In this document: positions 44,309 through 53,653 of the stretch, one piece after another
How the letters are laid out: each line of letters starts with the position of its first letter
How positions within the stretch are numbered: the first letter of the stretch is position 1
Origin: Clostridiaceae bacterium
GTDB lineage: Bacteria; Bacillota; Clostridia; Peptostreptococcales; Natronincolaceae
DNA length: 64,000 nucleotides
Reading direction: 5' to 3'
Assembly (NCBI GenBank): GCA_018432235.1
Contig: JAHDLO010000016.1
Coordinates: forward strand, 1 to 64,000
Translations under genes and position numbers: made by a program
Notes under the pieces: model-generated
The model's input: only the letters and a program-made list of their open reading frames with translations
Database searches by the model: none
Told to the model about the DNA's origin: nothing

Positions 44309-44333
44309 GTACGCGACTATTATAGTCGCGCAC
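44309..44333 (-). other. Intercistronic stem-loop after the binding-protein gene
   Basis: The palindrome GCGACTA-TTA-TAGTCGC extends to GTACGCG/CGCGCAC with one mismatch. It has no T tract. Such stems after binding-protein genes protect the upstream mRNA from 3' decay, raising binding-protein output relative to the genes behind it. Confidence 0.65.
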
Positions 44334-44350
44334 CAGGTTAACTTGTTGTA

Positions 44351-45334
44351 CTATCTTATTGCACCAGCTCTTTTATGCATTTCAATGTATTGATCAACGT
44401 TATCGATTGTAATTAACGGACAGTCGATATCGATGTCAATTTGAGTCTCTTCACCAGTTAAAAGCTTGTTTGCTGTGTCAAGAAGTGCTTCAGCTAAAGC
44501 ATATGCACTTTGAAGACTTGTGGATGTCATTAAACCATCCTTAATTAATAAAGCTGCTTCAGCAGTTCCATCCACACCATAGGCAAGGATATCTGCAAAT
44601 CTGGCATCATCCTTGATAACCTCAAGGGCACCTGCTGCCATGTTGTCATTCATAGAAATAATGGCATCGATTTTGCTGTTGGCTTGAACCCATGTTTCCA
44701 TATAGTTCATTGCCTCGTCCTTATTCCAGTTTGCAATTTCTTCTCCAACAATCTTAACATCAGGCCTTTTTTCGAAGAATTCCTTTTTCCAGCTTTCACG
44801 TCTAGCGTCAGCATGGAAGTTTCCTGGAGGGCCGTTTAATACTACAACGTTTGCATTTTGTGGTATTTGAGATACAGCTACATCAGCATTTACCTTAGCC
44901 TGAGCATATGGGTCTGCATCAACTGAGGAAGCACCTTTAATACCATCAATACGAGCGTTGGTTGTGATTGTGATGATGCCAGCTGCTACAGCCTTTTCTG
45001 CATAAGGTCTTTGGGCCTCACCGTTGTTTGGTTGAATGATAATAGCATCATATTTATTAGTTATAGCGTTTTCTATCAAAGCATTTTCTGTAGAGTCAGA
45101 AGCCTGACCGTCAAATATGTCAACCACTATATTGTCATATTTTTCTGCCTCTTCTTTTACTGCATTCGCCATCCATGCTGCAAAGGAGTCTGCCTGAGCT
45201 CTTGCAATATAGGCAACTCTGTATGGCTTGTCGCCACCTTCTGCTGGACCCTCATTATCAGCTGGCTTTGAACAGCCTGCCAATGCTGTCATTAATAGCA
45301 TTACGACTAAAATAACTGCTAACCATCTTTTCAT
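44351..45334 (-). CDS. Sugar ABC transporter, periplasmic-type binding lipoprotein (RbsB family)
   Basis: A 327-residue lipoprotein: signal peptide to the lipobox LAGC (Cys21), then a type I sugar-binding fold starting PYRVAYIARAQADSFAAWMANAV. It should deliver a sugar or polyol to the permease from the next upstream genes. Pentitol or pentose is inferred from xylB and the dehydrogenase. Start ATG. Confidence 0.92.
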   Translation of the reverse strand: MKRWLAVILVVMLLMTALAGCSKPADNEGPAEGGDKPYRVAYIARAQADSFAAWMANAVKEEAEKYDNIVVDIFDGQASDSTENALIENAITNKYDAIIIQPNNGEAQRPYAEKAVAAGIITITTNARIDGIKGASSVDADPYAQAKVNADVAVSQIPQNANVVVLNGPPGNFHADARRESWKKEFFEKRPDVKIVGEEIANWNKDEAMNYMETWVQANSKIDAIISMNDNMAAGALEVIKDDARFADILAYGVDGTAEAALLIKDGLMTSTSLQSAYALAEALLDTANKLLTGEETQIDIDIDCPLITIDNVDQYIEMHKRAGAIR

Positions 45335-45378
45335 ACATTTTCCCCCTTAAAGATTTTTATTTAAATAGATTACTCTAC

Positions 45379-46362
45379 CTAAACCTTATTTTTCGCTTCG
45401 ATATTTCCAAGCTTCGCCTTAGTTCTCTTTGTTTTGGCAAAGATGTCATAGATAACTGCAAGGGCTATAATAGCACCTCTTACGATCTGCTGAAGATAAG
45501 AGTTTACGCCAGACAGAACCATGATATTGTCCAGGAAGCCTACAATAAAGGAGCCTGCTAATGTACCCAGTGAGGTACCTATACCTCCTGTGAAGCTGGT
45601 TCCACCTATAACAGCTGCCGTCAGGGCCTTGAATTCATAGCCAACAGCACCATTTGGCATGCCGCCATTAACTCTGGACATAAATATTACCCCTGCGATA
45701 CCGACAAATATGCCATTAATAATAAAAGCCTTCATCTTTACCTTATTGACATCTATACCTGAGGCATTGGCCGCCTCCTCATTTCCGCCAATGGCATATA
45801 CCGACCTTCCCAAGACAGTGTGCTTCAATATATACCAGGTAACCACTAAAGTACCCAGCATGAAGATAATCGGTGTTGGAACACCCAGAATACTTCCCTG
45901 TCCAAATTTGACATATCTGCCAATCTGATAAATATTCTGACCATTTGTATAAAGCAATGCTGCGCCTCTTGCCATAGTCATCATTGCTAGGGTTGCAATG
46001 AAGGGTGGTGCTTTAAATTTAGTTATCATAAGACCGTTTATAATGTTACAGGCTACAGATGCAGCTATTGCAACTAAAAAGGCCAACAATAAGGACTCTG
46101 TTGAAATATAGGTGGAGACCGATAATACCCCTGCCAATGCCAAAACGGAGGCCGAGGATAAGTCTAGCATGCCGCATATAATCAAAATTGTTTGTCCAAA
46201 GGCCAAGATTGTCGCCACTGTTATCTGAATTGAAATATTGGATAGATTTTTTACCGACATAAAGTTCTCGTTTGCAATCCAAGAGACGACAAACAGTACC
46301 GCCAGCACTAGAAATATACTGTATTTACTTTTAATTTCTGACCAAAGCTTTTTAATATCCAT
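45379..46362 (-). CDS. Sugar ABC transporter permease (RbsC family)
   Basis: A 327-residue membrane protein with about eight to ten hydrophobic segments; the RbsC/XylH family stretch GGNEEAANASGIDVNKVK near 190 and GGTSFTGGIGT near 250 are clear. It pairs with the ATPase RbsA-type gene 14 bases upstream and forms a homodimeric channel. Confidence 0.93.
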   Translation of the reverse strand: MDIKKLWSEIKSKYSIFLVLAVLFVVSWIANENFMSVKNLSNISIQITVATILAFGQTILIICGMLDLSSASVLALAGVLSVSTYISTESLLLAFLVAIAASVACNIINGLMITKFKAPPFIATLAMMTMARGAALLYTNGQNIYQIGRYVKFGQGSILGVPTPIIFMLGTLVVTWYILKHTVLGRSVYAIGGNEEAANASGIDVNKVKMKAFIINGIFVGIAGVIFMSRVNGGMPNGAVGYEFKALTAAVIGGTSFTGGIGTSLGTLAGSFIVGFLDNIMVLSGVNSYLQQIVRGAIIALAVIYDIFAKTKRTKAKLGNIEAKNKV

Positions 46363-46376
46363 TTTTACACCTCCAC

Positions 46377-47870
46377 TTAGCTTACTGCTTCTGTTGCATA
46401 TCTCATTATATTTTCCTGCGAAAATTCATTCCTATTGAGTTCACCCACGATTCTACCCTTTGCAACCACATAGATTCTGTCACACATACCGATTAGCTCC
46501 GGAAGCTCTGAAGAAACCATAATTATACCCTTCTTTTGGCTTGCCAGCTCAGTTACCAGCTTATATATCTCATATTTTGCACCTACATCAATACCTCTTG
46601 TTGGCTCATCCAATATTAATACATCCGGGTCTGTCACCATCCACTTGGCTAATATTACCTTCTGCTGATTTCCACCGCTTAGGGCCTCAATTGAAGTCTC
46701 TATGCTAGGTGTTTTAACATTCATTCTTTTGCAATATTCGTTAACGGTGTCTATTTCCTTTTTAGCATGAAGCCTACCGCCGTTTATGAATTTTTTTATA
46801 CTGGTTAAAGAAACGTTTTCCCTAACACTCCTTACTGGGATAATTCCGAATCTTCTTCTATCCTCCGAAAGCATCACCATTTTCCTCTGGATGCTACTCT
46901 TCACATTTTTAATGGCTGCTTTTTCACCATTGATATAAATCTCGCCGGAACGATACTGATCCAAGCCGAAAAGCGCTCTCATGATTTCTGTTCTGCCGGC
47001 TCCCATCAATCCTGAAAAGCCGATGATTTCACCTTGACGCAGATGGAAGCTAATATCGCTAAAGGCCTCACCAGACAGCGCCTTAACCTCTAACACCTTA
47101 CTGCCGATTGCTACCTCCTGCTTTGGAAAATTGTTTTCCAATCGCCTACCCACCATTTGTGCTATCACTGTTTCCATATCGTATTCATCCTTTGGTCTGG
47201 AATCCACCACAACGCCGTCTCTGAAAACCGTAATCCTATCGGCAATTTTAAATATTTCATCCATTTTGTGTGATATATAAATAATACTTTTACCCCTAGA
47301 CCTCAGTGCGTTAATTTTATCAAACAATACCTCGACCTCTTTATTAGTAATAGAAGAGGTAGGCTCATCCATAATGATAATGTCAGAGTCATAGGAAACA
47401 GCCTTTAATATCTCCAGCATCTGTATATCTGAAACCGTCAGCTCCTTCAGCTTTGTTTCAGGAGAATAGTTGAGGTTCTCTTTTTTTAAAAGCTCGAGGG
47501 TCCTCTTTCTGATTTCCGACCAGTCTACATTACCAACTGCATTTCTCGGCCAGTTGCCAACAAACAAACTCTCTTCTATGGTCATTTCAGGTATATAGTT
47601 TAGCTCCTGAAAGATCATGGATATCCCCAGTTTCCTTGCTGCAATTGGGTTTTGTACCTTTACCTCTTGACCGTTGATGAAGATCTGTCCACCATCCGGC
47701 TGATAGATGCCGTTGATAATCTTCATGAGGGTGGATTTCCCGGCACCGTTTTCCCCGCACAGGACATGAACTGTACCTTTGTCTGCGTTGAAATTTACAT
47801 TACTCAGGGCCTTTACACCCGGGAAGGATTTTTCGATATTTATGAGCTTAAGCCTTGAGACATTCTCCAT
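46377..47870 (-). CDS. Sugar ABC transporter ATPase, two nucleotide-binding domains (RbsA family)
   Basis: About 497 residues with two ATPase halves: Walker A GENGAGKST in the first, signature LTVSDIQ, Walker B IIMDEPT; the second half has a degenerate Walker A (GLMGAGRTE) and signature LSGGNQQK with LILDEPTRGID, as usual in this family. The start is ATG 47870 (MENVSRLK) with AAAGGAG; the longer frame of 18 extra residues has no ribosome site. First gene of the importer operon. Confidence 0.93.
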   Translation of the reverse strand: MENVSRLKLINIEKSFPGVKALSNVNFNADKGTVHVLCGENGAGKSTLMKIINGIYQPDGGQIFINGQEVKVQNPIAARKLGISMIFQELNYIPEMTIEESLFVGNWPRNAVGNVDWSEIRKRTLELLKKENLNYSPETKLKELTVSDIQMLEILKAVSYDSDIIIMDEPTSSITNKEVEVLFDKINALRSRGKSIIYISHKMDEIFKIADRITVFRDGVVVDSRPKDEYDMETVIAQMVGRRLENNFPKQEVAIGSKVLEVKALSGEAFSDISFHLRQGEIIGFSGLMGAGRTEIMRALFGLDQYRSGEIYINGEKAAIKNVKSSIQRKMVMLSEDRRRFGIIPVRSVRENVSLTSIKKFINGGRLHAKKEIDTVNEYCKRMNVKTPSIETSIEALSGGNQQKVILAKWMVTDPDVLILDEPTRGIDVGAKYEIYKLVTELASQKKGIIMVSSELPELIGMCDRIYVVAKGRIVGELNRNEFSQENIMRYATEAVS

Positions 47871-48250
47871 GATACCCGTCTCCTTTGCTATAAATTTTAT
47901 CCCTGAAATAGGATACATGCACAACTATAGATAAACAATATCAGTTTTTATAATGAAATATAATGGACGAGATTTCTTTTGTTGTGGACTTTATTAAGAA
48001 GTTAACTTCCAGAAAATTGAATCAATTGATAATGCATAGACACCTTTGCACGCAATTAATATTTTTTGTGCGCTTTTGGGCAAACGTTTGCATTCATTGC
48101 GTTTTCCCTTTAAATGCGCTGATGGTTTTTGCACTATATTAAGTAATTTGCATTATATTATCCAAAGAAAAAGTTTCAGAAAAATATAAGCAGTGTGTTT
48201 ATACAAATTTAAAAGCTTTTAACTTAATGTCCTATAGCATCTAGCATTTT
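47871..48250 (-). promoter_or_regulatory. Control region of the sugar importer operon
   Basis: No gene. It holds a perfect palindrome GCAAACGTTTGC (48080-48091), one mismatch from a CcpA cre site; two direct repeats TTTGCAYTATATTA with TGCA at 48130 and 48149, 19 bases apart; and ATACAAATTTAAAAGCTT (48201-48218). The last two recur upstream of the three-component operon at 53457-53511. The spacing of about two helix turns fits AraC-type response regulator sites. A -10 near 48056-48064 (TATTAA) is weak. Confidence 0.6.
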
Positions 48251-48261
48251 TCAAAGCAAAA

Positions 48262-48302
48262 AAAGAAAAAAAGACAGCACAAGACCGAGGTCCCACGCTG
48301 CC
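48262..48302 (-). terminator. Terminator of the response regulator operon
   Basis: GACAGCACAAGACC (from 48273) and GGTCCCACGCTGCC (to 48302) form an imperfect stem, and the minus strand continues TCTTTTTTTCTTTTTTT. It lies about 65 bases after the regulator stop. Confidence 0.8.
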
Positions 48303-48314
48303 ATTCAAGCTTTT

Positions 48315-48353
48315 ATCACTATTCGCTTTTCACTTTTCACCATCGCTATCCAC
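48315..48353. repeat. Degenerate heptanucleotide repeat
   Basis: CACTATT, CGCTTTT, CACTTTT, CACCATC and GCTATCC follow at 7-base steps. It resembles an eroded form of the TATTCAC heptamer array at 24471-24512, and again lies between a terminator and a stop codon. Confidence 0.5.
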
Positions 48354-48366
48354 CTGAAGCTTTTCT

Positions 48367-49983
48367 TTATTCTCTATTAGGCTTCAAAACGCTATTCCTG
48401 TATTCCATCACTGTCATTCCCGTTAGCTTTTTAAAGGTTCTTGAAAAATATTGCTGATCCGCGAAGCCCAGCTCCGTATAAATTTCCTTAATTTTGCAGT
48501 TGGACTCAACCACCATCTGCTTAGCCTTTTCTATCCGTAGTTTATTGATATAGTGAGAGAGATTCTCTCCCGTTTCTTTTTTAAACAAATAGCATACATA
48601 GTGCTTAGAAAGATTGACATGATCCGCCAATGACTTTAAGGTTATCTTTTTCTGATAGTTCTTTTCTACATACGTTATTGCTTCCCTGATGATATGATTT
48701 GAATTGTTATGTCTGTAGCTCTTGATGTTTTTTATTGCCTTAGCTACAATTCCCCTTATTAAGGTTAAAATTTTTATCATTTTTACCGTCATCATGATTT
48801 TGCTGTGGTAATAGGTGTAATCCTGTAGCTCCTCTGATTTTGAAAAGCAATGGTAGTATCGATCAAAAATACTGCTGAGTAAGTTGGAATAAAAAAGCTT
48901 AACCTCAATATCCTTCACATTGTTTTTTCTGAAAAAATCCTCCGTTTCCTTCAGTACTGCCATTGCCTTTTCCTCATTCTCATCATTTAAATTATCCAGC
49001 AGAGCTTGAACATAGCTCTTTTTAATGCTGAAAATATTAATTTTCTGAAGAGATCTTTCAGAGGCATTAATAACACTGCTTTCATCTAAGTAAAAGAGCT
49101 GCTCCAGCTTTTGACTCATATCCTTATATAGCTCCGGCAAAAGCTTTATGTCCTCAAATATATTATCCACCGCCGCACTTAAGGGGATTTCAAAATATTG
49201 AAGCACCGAGCTGCGGGCAAGGTCAATTATTCGAGATATCTGGACAGCGTCTATGGTTTCGGAGGCGATCAGGAAGATGAATTGATTATTGCTTTCCCTA
49301 ATTAAAAAGCTAAGCCTTCTTTCCTCCAATATGCTTGAAACAATGTTGACCACTGCACTATTCATCTGCTGCCATTCCTCAGTCGAAAAATCCACTTTGC
49401 GCTCCCAATCATCTCTGGAAAAAACGATCAATGAAAATTTCGTATCCACTATAGGAAAATTTAAGCTTAAACACATGGACTGTAATCTCTCATCAACAAC
49501 CATAGCAGACTTCAATAAATCCTCCAGTATTCTGCCCTTCATACCGCCAATGTTAGTATCCATATGTTTAATTAATCGATCATATTTTTCCTGCTGACTT
49601 AGCTCATTGTCGAGGCGCTCCTTAATGGCGGTCATTATTTTTATGAGCTCCTCATCCTCAGCCTCCAGCTTTAAAATATAGTCATCGGCACCACTTTTTA
49701 GTGCCTCCCTAGCATAAGTAAAATCGTCATAGGAGGTTAAAATCAATAGCTTTACCTGTGCATCCAGCTGTCTAACCTGCTTAGTCAGCCATAGACCATC
49801 CTTCTTAGGCATAATGATGTCGGTAAGAATTACATCCGGCTTATAGGTTTTGTAGGCTTCAAAGCCCTGTTCTCCATTTGAGGCCTCAGCCACCACCGAA
49901 AAGCCAAGGGCTTCCCAATCAATGGTTGATTTCAAGCCAACTCTTACCAACACCTCGTCGTCTACAATTAGAACCTTATACAT
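48367..49983 (-). CDS. Two-component response regulator, AraC-type DNA-binding domain
   Basis: A 538-residue YesN-type regulator. Receiver domain at 1-120 with phospho-acceptor Asp55 (DVILTDIIMPKKDG), a long middle region of unknown fold, and two helix-turn-helices of AraC type in the last 100 residues (SLADHVNLSKHYVCYLFKKETG, ELGFADQQYFSRTFKKLTG). It follows its kinase by 27 bases. The repeats shared by its own promoter and the importer promoter are its likely targets. Confidence 0.94.
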   Translation of the reverse strand: MYKVLIVDDEVLVRVGLKSTIDWEALGFSVVAEASNGEQGFEAYKTYKPDVILTDIIMPKKDGLWLTKQVRQLDAQVKLLILTSYDDFTYAREALKSGADDYILKLEAEDEELIKIMTAIKERLDNELSQQEKYDRLIKHMDTNIGGMKGRILEDLLKSAMVVDERLQSMCLSLNFPIVDTKFSLIVFSRDDWERKVDFSTEEWQQMNSAVVNIVSSILEERRLSFLIRESNNQFIFLIASETIDAVQISRIIDLARSSVLQYFEIPLSAAVDNIFEDIKLLPELYKDMSQKLEQLFYLDESSVINASERSLQKINIFSIKKSYVQALLDNLNDENEEKAMAVLKETEDFFRKNNVKDIEVKLFYSNLLSSIFDRYYHCFSKSEELQDYTYYHSKIMMTVKMIKILTLIRGIVAKAIKNIKSYRHNNSNHIIREAITYVEKNYQKKITLKSLADHVNLSKHYVCYLFKKETGENLSHYINKLRIEKAKQMVVESNCKIKEIYTELGFADQQYFSRTFKKLTGMTVMEYRNSVLKPNRE

Positions 49984-50010
49984 ATAACCCCCCCGTCCTC
50001 TTGAAATGGC

Positions 50011-51762
50011 TTACTCCACACTGTAGGGCAGCATAATTATTATGCTGGTTCCCTGTTTTTCTCGGGAATCTATCTCAATCCCATTAGTATCCCCAAAGCT
50101 CAGCTGAATTCTTTGATTGATATTATTCAACCCCACCTTGCTGAACTTATTGACATCCTTTTCCGACTTTAAAATATCCTTCAATATTTCCTGCTTAATT
50201 CCTGGACCATTATCATTGACCTCTATTATTAAAGAATCTTCCCTCCTATAGGCCTTGATGGTGATTTGTAAACCTTCAGAATCCTCTTCCTTCAGACCAT
50301 AGATAATGGAGTTCTCTACTATAGGCTGTAGTATCAGCTTGGGTACATAGCAGGCCATGCATGCCTCATCTACGATATAGTCCACCGAAAACCTTTCATT
50401 AAATCTCAATCGTTGTATCAATATATAATTTTTAACATATTCTATTTCCTCTTCTAAGGAAATCATATCCTTACCGAAATTAATACTGACCATCAAAAGC
50501 TTAATTAAAGCCGTCAATGCGCTACTGACACTCTTAGCCCCCTGAATTTTTGCCATCCATCGTATGGTATTTAGGGTATTGTATAAAAAATGGGGATTTA
50601 TCTGGGCATGCAGCACCTCCAGCTCCATTTCCTTCTTCAATCTCTCCTCCTCCACCAAACGATCTATCAGCATTTTCATTTTAATGATCATATTATTAAA
50701 GCTATTGCCCAGTTGGCCTATTTCATCCTTTCCTGTGATGCTTAGCTTAACATCCAGCTCGCCATTTTCCGCCCGCTTCATCACCTTCATCATGGTGACA
50801 ATCGGCTCAGTTATCTTAATTGAAATAAACAGCATTAGAAATATCGCTATAATGGCATACACGATTCCCATTCGGATAAAATTGCTTTGTATTTCATCCA
50901 GCTCCTGATACAAATACCAATAGGGCACTATCTTGACTATTTTCCAGCTGTTGATTTTAGAGGTGGAGTAAATGGCAATTTTTTCTACATTTTCATCCTT
51001 AAAGGAAAGATATCCGCTATTGTTGTCTGCAAGAGCGATCTCCTTTGCAAATACTTCGTCGGATATACTAGAGCCAATTTTGCTTTTATCGGTATGACTC
51101 ACGATTTCTCCCTTATCATTATAGATAATTATTTCCTCTTCGTCTCCGCTAATAAGATTTTTATAGGAATCCACCATGAGTCCCTCATCAATATCAATGA
51201 TTAATAGCCCCAACTCCTCGAGGGTATTGAAATCTATAAGCTTTCTACCAAGTGAAAAATAGTATTTCTCAAATTCTCCTGCTAAAACCTTTATCTTTTC
51301 ATGTCTAGTATTTAGCCATACAATTTCCCCATCAGACTTATACAGCTCATTGATGGGCATATAGTCGTCCTCCTCCGTAACCTTTATTGTGCCCACAGAA
51401 TATACGCTAAAATCTGAATAGACATATATGCCGTCAATATCCTCTCTGGAGGTAAAAAAACCCCTTAGAAGGTTTCGGAAGGAAACCGGCTCCATCATTG
51501 ACGGATTATTTAAAGCATCGATAAGATCTCGATTGGAGAGGATTGCATTTGAAAACTCCTGCAAATCATTCAAGATAAAGTCGATGTTCTCACCTGCCTC
51601 ATACACCGATTGTATAGCTGATTCACTATATTTCTTGCTGATGATATCCTTCACCAGGTTAGAATATATCAATGAAAACAGAATGATGGGCGCCAATATA
51701 AACACTATGGTTATTGCCATGAATTTAAACCTTAGGCTGTTGATAAATCTAACACTCTTCAT
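50011..51762 (-). CDS. Sensor histidine kinase, YesM type
   Basis: A 583-residue membrane kinase: two membrane segments (about 13-33 and 288-308) around an extracytoplasmic cache-like sensor domain, a HAMP linker, the phospho-His region LHAQINPHFLYNTLNTIRW near 388, and an ATPase domain with Asn box VENSIIYGL and G box DNGPGI. It is encoded between the binding protein and the response regulator. The sensor domain may read the solute-loaded binding protein. Confidence 0.94.
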   Translation of the reverse strand: MKSVRFINSLRFKFMAITIVFILAPIILFSLIYSNLVKDIISKKYSESAIQSVYEAGENIDFILNDLQEFSNAILSNRDLIDALNNPSMMEPVSFRNLLRGFFTSREDIDGIYVYSDFSVYSVGTIKVTEEDDYMPINELYKSDGEIVWLNTRHEKIKVLAGEFEKYYFSLGRKLIDFNTLEELGLLIIDIDEGLMVDSYKNLISGDEEEIIIYNDKGEIVSHTDKSKIGSSISDEVFAKEIALADNNSGYLSFKDENVEKIAIYSTSKINSWKIVKIVPYWYLYQELDEIQSNFIRMGIVYAIIAIFLMLFISIKITEPIVTMMKVMKRAENGELDVKLSITGKDEIGQLGNSFNNMIIKMKMLIDRLVEEERLKKEMELEVLHAQINPHFLYNTLNTIRWMAKIQGAKSVSSALTALIKLLMVSINFGKDMISLEEEIEYVKNYILIQRLRFNERFSVDYIVDEACMACYVPKLILQPIVENSIIYGLKEEDSEGLQITIKAYRREDSLIIEVNDNGPGIKQEILKDILKSEKDVNKFSKVGLNNINQRIQLSFGDTNGIEIDSREKQGTSIIIMLPYSVE

Positions 51763-51776
51763 AATTAACCCCTCGA

Positions 51777-53321
51777 CTATCTGTTGTTATTTAGCGCGCT
51801 TATTTCATTGTGTATCATTTCAGCAGTATCCTCTGCAGTCAGGTTGTTTATTACCATGTTATGAAGATTATTGATCAGTATCTGTTCAACATAATAAAAA
51901 TTACCGATTTTAGGCCTATAATAAACATTTTTTTCCTCCCATGCCCTGAGGACTGTCGGCAGCTGCAGCATGGTATTGAACCTCTCGTAGTCATCTATTT
52001 TTCCGGCTATCACCTGTTTTATTTCATCATCTTTATACACGGAGCTTCTGGGAGGTATTCCGCCGCCTTCTGGATGCTTTAACACAAACAACTGTGTCTG
52101 TGGTGAGGTGGCCCAAACAATATACAGCCATGCCGCCTGCTTTTCCCTTTCATTTGCGTGTTTATTGATACCTATACCTGAACCACCGTATAGATTTGCA
52201 CTTCGGACAGAACCATAGGGTAATATGCTGTACCCCACCTTTCCAGCAACCTTAGATGTCGCAGGATTTTCAAAGGAAGAGGCATTTTCATCCCAATTGG
52301 GCATCATAGCGACTTCTCCGTTTTTGAAGGCCTCACCAACATCATACCAATCCCATTTAACACTATCGGGATGAGATACCTTTATTATTCTTTTATACAT
52401 ATTTAATGCCTCTACAAAGCTTGGTTCCATTATGGCCAGCTCCTTCGGCTCTCTTAAACCCAGGGTGCTAACATCTGTGTCTCTAAAATAGTCTCCCCCA
52501 TAGGAGGCTAAAAGACTAGAAAAATCACAAAATATGGAATTATGCCTTTGTGCCATATGCCCGCTGCCGTATTTCACCACATCCTTAGGTACATGCTTAT
52601 CAATCCATTCTGAAATTTCAATATATCTTTCCCAGGTAAAGCTCTCCAGACCCGGTGTCCAATCATAGCCCTTGTCCTTCATAAAGGCATCCTTGTAGGC
52701 CTCAAATACATCCTTTCTGTAGTACAATATCATTGTGGTTGTATCGAAGGGAATCGTATAGAAGGCCTCCTTGTCTAAGAAATATGAATTTACCGCTATC
52801 TGCTCTGGAAAAAAATCCTCTACTCCCCCTGGAATCCCAGGCAAATCAAGACTATTGTTATAACGACTTAGGTCCTCAAGATTCGTTTCTGCAAATCTGT
52901 TGAGGGTTTGATATGGATCCACATAAACCAGCTGATATTTACCGGTCTTGGATATGAAATCAATGTTAATTTTCTGAACCAGCGTACTAAAATCCATAGG
53001 TCTAATATTAATATTAATACCAGTCACCTTTGTAAACTGATGGCTTTCCTTTGTGAGAAGGTTTGCATTAATGTTGTTCTCCACCAAAAAATTTAGAGTT
53101 ATTCCTTCAAACTGTCTCCAATCGAAGCCCTCAAGCGCTTCAATATTTGGATATTGTGAGGTTGCCTCATAAAAGGGAGCAATGATCGCCTCTCTTTCAG
53201 TCTCTAAAATTTCATTTTCCCTTTCCTGCTGTTGATCCTCTCCTGCTTTATTAAATGGTATATAAATTAAATAAGCCCCAAGCAGCACCACAAGGGCTAT
53301 AGCAATTAATTTCTTTTGCAT
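51777..53321 (-). CDS. Extracellular solute-binding protein of the sensory operon
   Basis: A 514-residue family 1 binding protein with an N-terminal membrane segment (IAIALVVLLGAYLIYIPF) but no lipobox Cys, so probably membrane-anchored. The fold from about 60 on matches carbohydrate-binding proteins (TFVGDWxxx-like YYRKDVFEAYKDAF near 212). No permease or ATPase accompanies it; it is the first gene of an operon with a YesM/YesN pair. I read it as the sugar sensor of a three-component system. A transport role with distant permeases is the alternative. Confidence 0.85.
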   Translation of the reverse strand: MQKKLIAIALVVLLGAYLIYIPFNKAGEDQQQERENEILETEREAIIAPFYEATSQYPNIEALEGFDWRQFEGITLNFLVENNINANLLTKESHQFTKVTGININIRPMDFSTLVQKINIDFISKTGKYQLVYVDPYQTLNRFAETNLEDLSRYNNSLDLPGIPGGVEDFFPEQIAVNSYFLDKEAFYTIPFDTTTMILYYRKDVFEAYKDAFMKDKGYDWTPGLESFTWERYIEISEWIDKHVPKDVVKYGSGHMAQRHNSIFCDFSSLLASYGGDYFRDTDVSTLGLREPKELAIMEPSFVEALNMYKRIIKVSHPDSVKWDWYDVGEAFKNGEVAMMPNWDENASSFENPATSKVAGKVGYSILPYGSVRSANLYGGSGIGINKHANEREKQAAWLYIVWATSPQTQLFVLKHPEGGGIPPRSSVYKDDEIKQVIAGKIDDYERFNTMLQLPTVLRAWEEKNVYYRPKIGNFYYVEQILINNLHNMVINNLTAEDTAEMIHNEISALNNNR

Positions 53322-53602
53322 TTTTACCTTCCTCCAATTGCTTAATTGATCTAATATCCTTCAGCCACTGTATGATTATTCGTCATTGTGCAGAAAAATC
53401 CTCTATAAATTAAATTATATCACAACTTATGTCTACCAACATTAAAAATGAGACTTTGCATAATATAATGGGAGTGCATATATATTCTAGTAGATACAAA
53501 GTTAAAAGCTTATCGCCCATTGCCTAGGGCTAATCGTATTTAAAGATTATGCAAATTAGCCGGTGGGGCAAGTATTTCCTTCTAGCTTTTCAAAAAATAA
53601 AA
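53322..53602 (-). promoter_or_regulatory. Control region of the three-component operon
   Basis: No gene. TGATATAAT, an extended -10 on the minus strand, has its box at 53414-53419 with no good -35. Upstream are two TGCA repeats (53457 and 53475, 18 bases apart) within TTTGCATAATATA and GTGCATATATATT, then ATACAAAGTTAAAAGCTT (53494-53511), 17 of 18 bases identical to the motif at 48201-48218. This places activator sites at about -50, -68 and -90. The rest is AT-rich and shows nothing else. Confidence 0.6.
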
Positions 53603-53636
53603 AAGCCTACTATAGTAATTTACTATAAATAGGCTG
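53603..53636 (-). terminator. Terminator of the galacturonate operon
   Basis: AGCCTA and TAGGCT (53604-53635), with TATAGTAA/TTACTATA inside, form a long stem; the minus strand continues TTTTTTATTTTTTG. It lies after the MATE stop codon and probably ends the pectin operon. Confidence 0.88.
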
Positions 53637-53653
53637 ATAATACCTTTTTCGTT

